From positions 1 through 5,020 of the forward strand of contig USTB01000083.1 of the NCBI GenBank assembly GCA_900557635.1: a stretch of DNA of 5,020 nt. The letters are read 5' to 3'. Below, piece by piece: positions 4,572-5,020 of this stretch (position 1 is the stretch's first letter; each line of letters starts with the position of its first letter). The stretch is from an uncultured Eubacteriales bacterium. Its GTDB lineage: Bacteria; Bacillota_A; Clostridia; Oscillospirales; CAG-272. The notes below the pieces were generated by a model. That model saw only the letters and a list, made by a program, of their open reading frames with translations, was not told where the DNA came from and searched no databases. The translations under genes were made by a program, and so were the position numbers.

Positions 4572-5020
4572 TTATTCGATGAAATCAAACTCCCATTCAC
4601 CCATGCGCACAATACTTTCGTTGCCCGCTCCGGCCTCGCGGAGAGCATCAATTATGCCTTCAGCCTTCAACATACGTTGGAAACGCCGCATAGATTCCTC
4701 GTCGTCGGCATCTGTCGTGTCCAAAATATATTCAACGGTTCCACCCGTTACGGTGTAGACCTCACCTTCCCTGCTGATTGCAAAGCCGCGTTCGTACTGC
4801 GGGGTTTCAATTATATCATCCTCAGCAAACTCTCTTGTTGCAGGCAGCTCCTTAAGCATTTCAACAATTGCATCAAGCAAAGGCTCAAACCCCTTGCCGG
4901 TTGCAGCCGAAACGGGGAAAATACGCGGCAGCTCGTCCTGTCCGCCGTTACCCTGCGCTTTATCCTCCTCAATATGCATTGCAAGCTCTTCCCGGAAAAT
5001 CTCAAGATTGTCCTCCGAAC
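4572..5020 (-). CDS. obg: Obg/CgtA-type GTPase, C-terminal part only
   Basis: Obg proteins are large-subunit ribosome-associated GTPases needed for 50S maturation and linked to stringent control. Only the last 148 residues are inside the window; the frame is open at the right edge, so the start lies outside. My reading continues the frame upstream of the internal Met at 4977-4979, with SEDNLEIFREELA before MHIEEDK. The end of the G domain is visible with the G5 motif PVSAATGKG (residues 35-43 of the fragment). An acidic linker follows, then the Obg C-terminal (OCT) domain at about 66-148, with ESMRRFQRMLKAEGI and the acidic ending EWEFDFIE, closely like known Firmicutes Obg endings. It ends with TAA and its own terminator. 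GC (about 52% over counted lines) is lower than in the aro operon. Confidence 0.93.
   Translation of the reverse strand, partial: SEDNLEIFREELAMHIEEDKAQGNGGQDELPRIFPVSAATGKGFEPLLDAIVEMLKELPATREFAEDDIIETPQYERGFAISREGEVYTVTGGTVEYILDTTDADDEESMRRFQRMLKAEGIIDALREAGAGNESIVRMGEWEFDFIE

Overview
The window looks like chromosome from a Gram-positive, Clostridia-type bacterium, perhaps an Oscillospiraceae/Ruminococcaceae-like gut anaerobe. The basis is gene content and protein style: a fused chorismate mutase-prephenate dehydratase, a short Firmicutes-type AroC, strong AGGAGG ribosome binding sites, CCA-encoded tRNAs and an Obg with a C-terminal OCT domain. The taxon is an inference; no marker fixes it. 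Coding DNA on the left is GC-rich (about 65% in lines counted by hand). The obg end on the right is nearer 52%.

Positions 1-2949, all on the minus strand, hold an aromatic amino acid operon read pheA -> aroB -> aroC. AroB closes the first ring of the shikimate pathway (3-dehydroquinate). AroC makes chorismate, the last common precursor. PheA takes chorismate through prephenate to phenylpyruvate, the phenylalanine precursor. Genes are 6 bp apart (pheA/aroB) or overlap by 4 bp (aroB/aroC). aroC runs off the left edge.

Positions 2950-3265 are the operon's leader. A minus-strand promoter is followed by a possible 23-codon leader peptide containing Tyr and Phe codons, then a strong Rho-independent terminator that lies before pheA. 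This layout suggests transcription attenuation by aromatic amino acid supply. It is the most interesting regulatory signal here, and no T-box signature is seen.

Positions 3310-4121 hold a divergent plus-strand promoter and a gene for an unrecognised 228-residue protein with one N-terminal membrane anchor. A bidirectional terminator follows, and it also ends the converging tRNA unit.

Positions 4170-4420 hold a minus-strand tRNA-Pro(TGG)/tRNA-Glu(TTC) pair, driven by a perfect TTGACA-17-TATAAT promoter with A-tracts upstream. The tRNA-Glu has a C-C mismatch in its acceptor stem. Positions 4421-4495 are AT-rich and show nothing recognisable. Positions 4496-5020 hold the 3' end of an obg GTPase gene and its terminator, on the minus strand.

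I found no mobile element, CRISPR array, defence system or clearly new enzyme system. Apart from the pheA leader and a few tRNA details, this is an ordinary housekeeping region.
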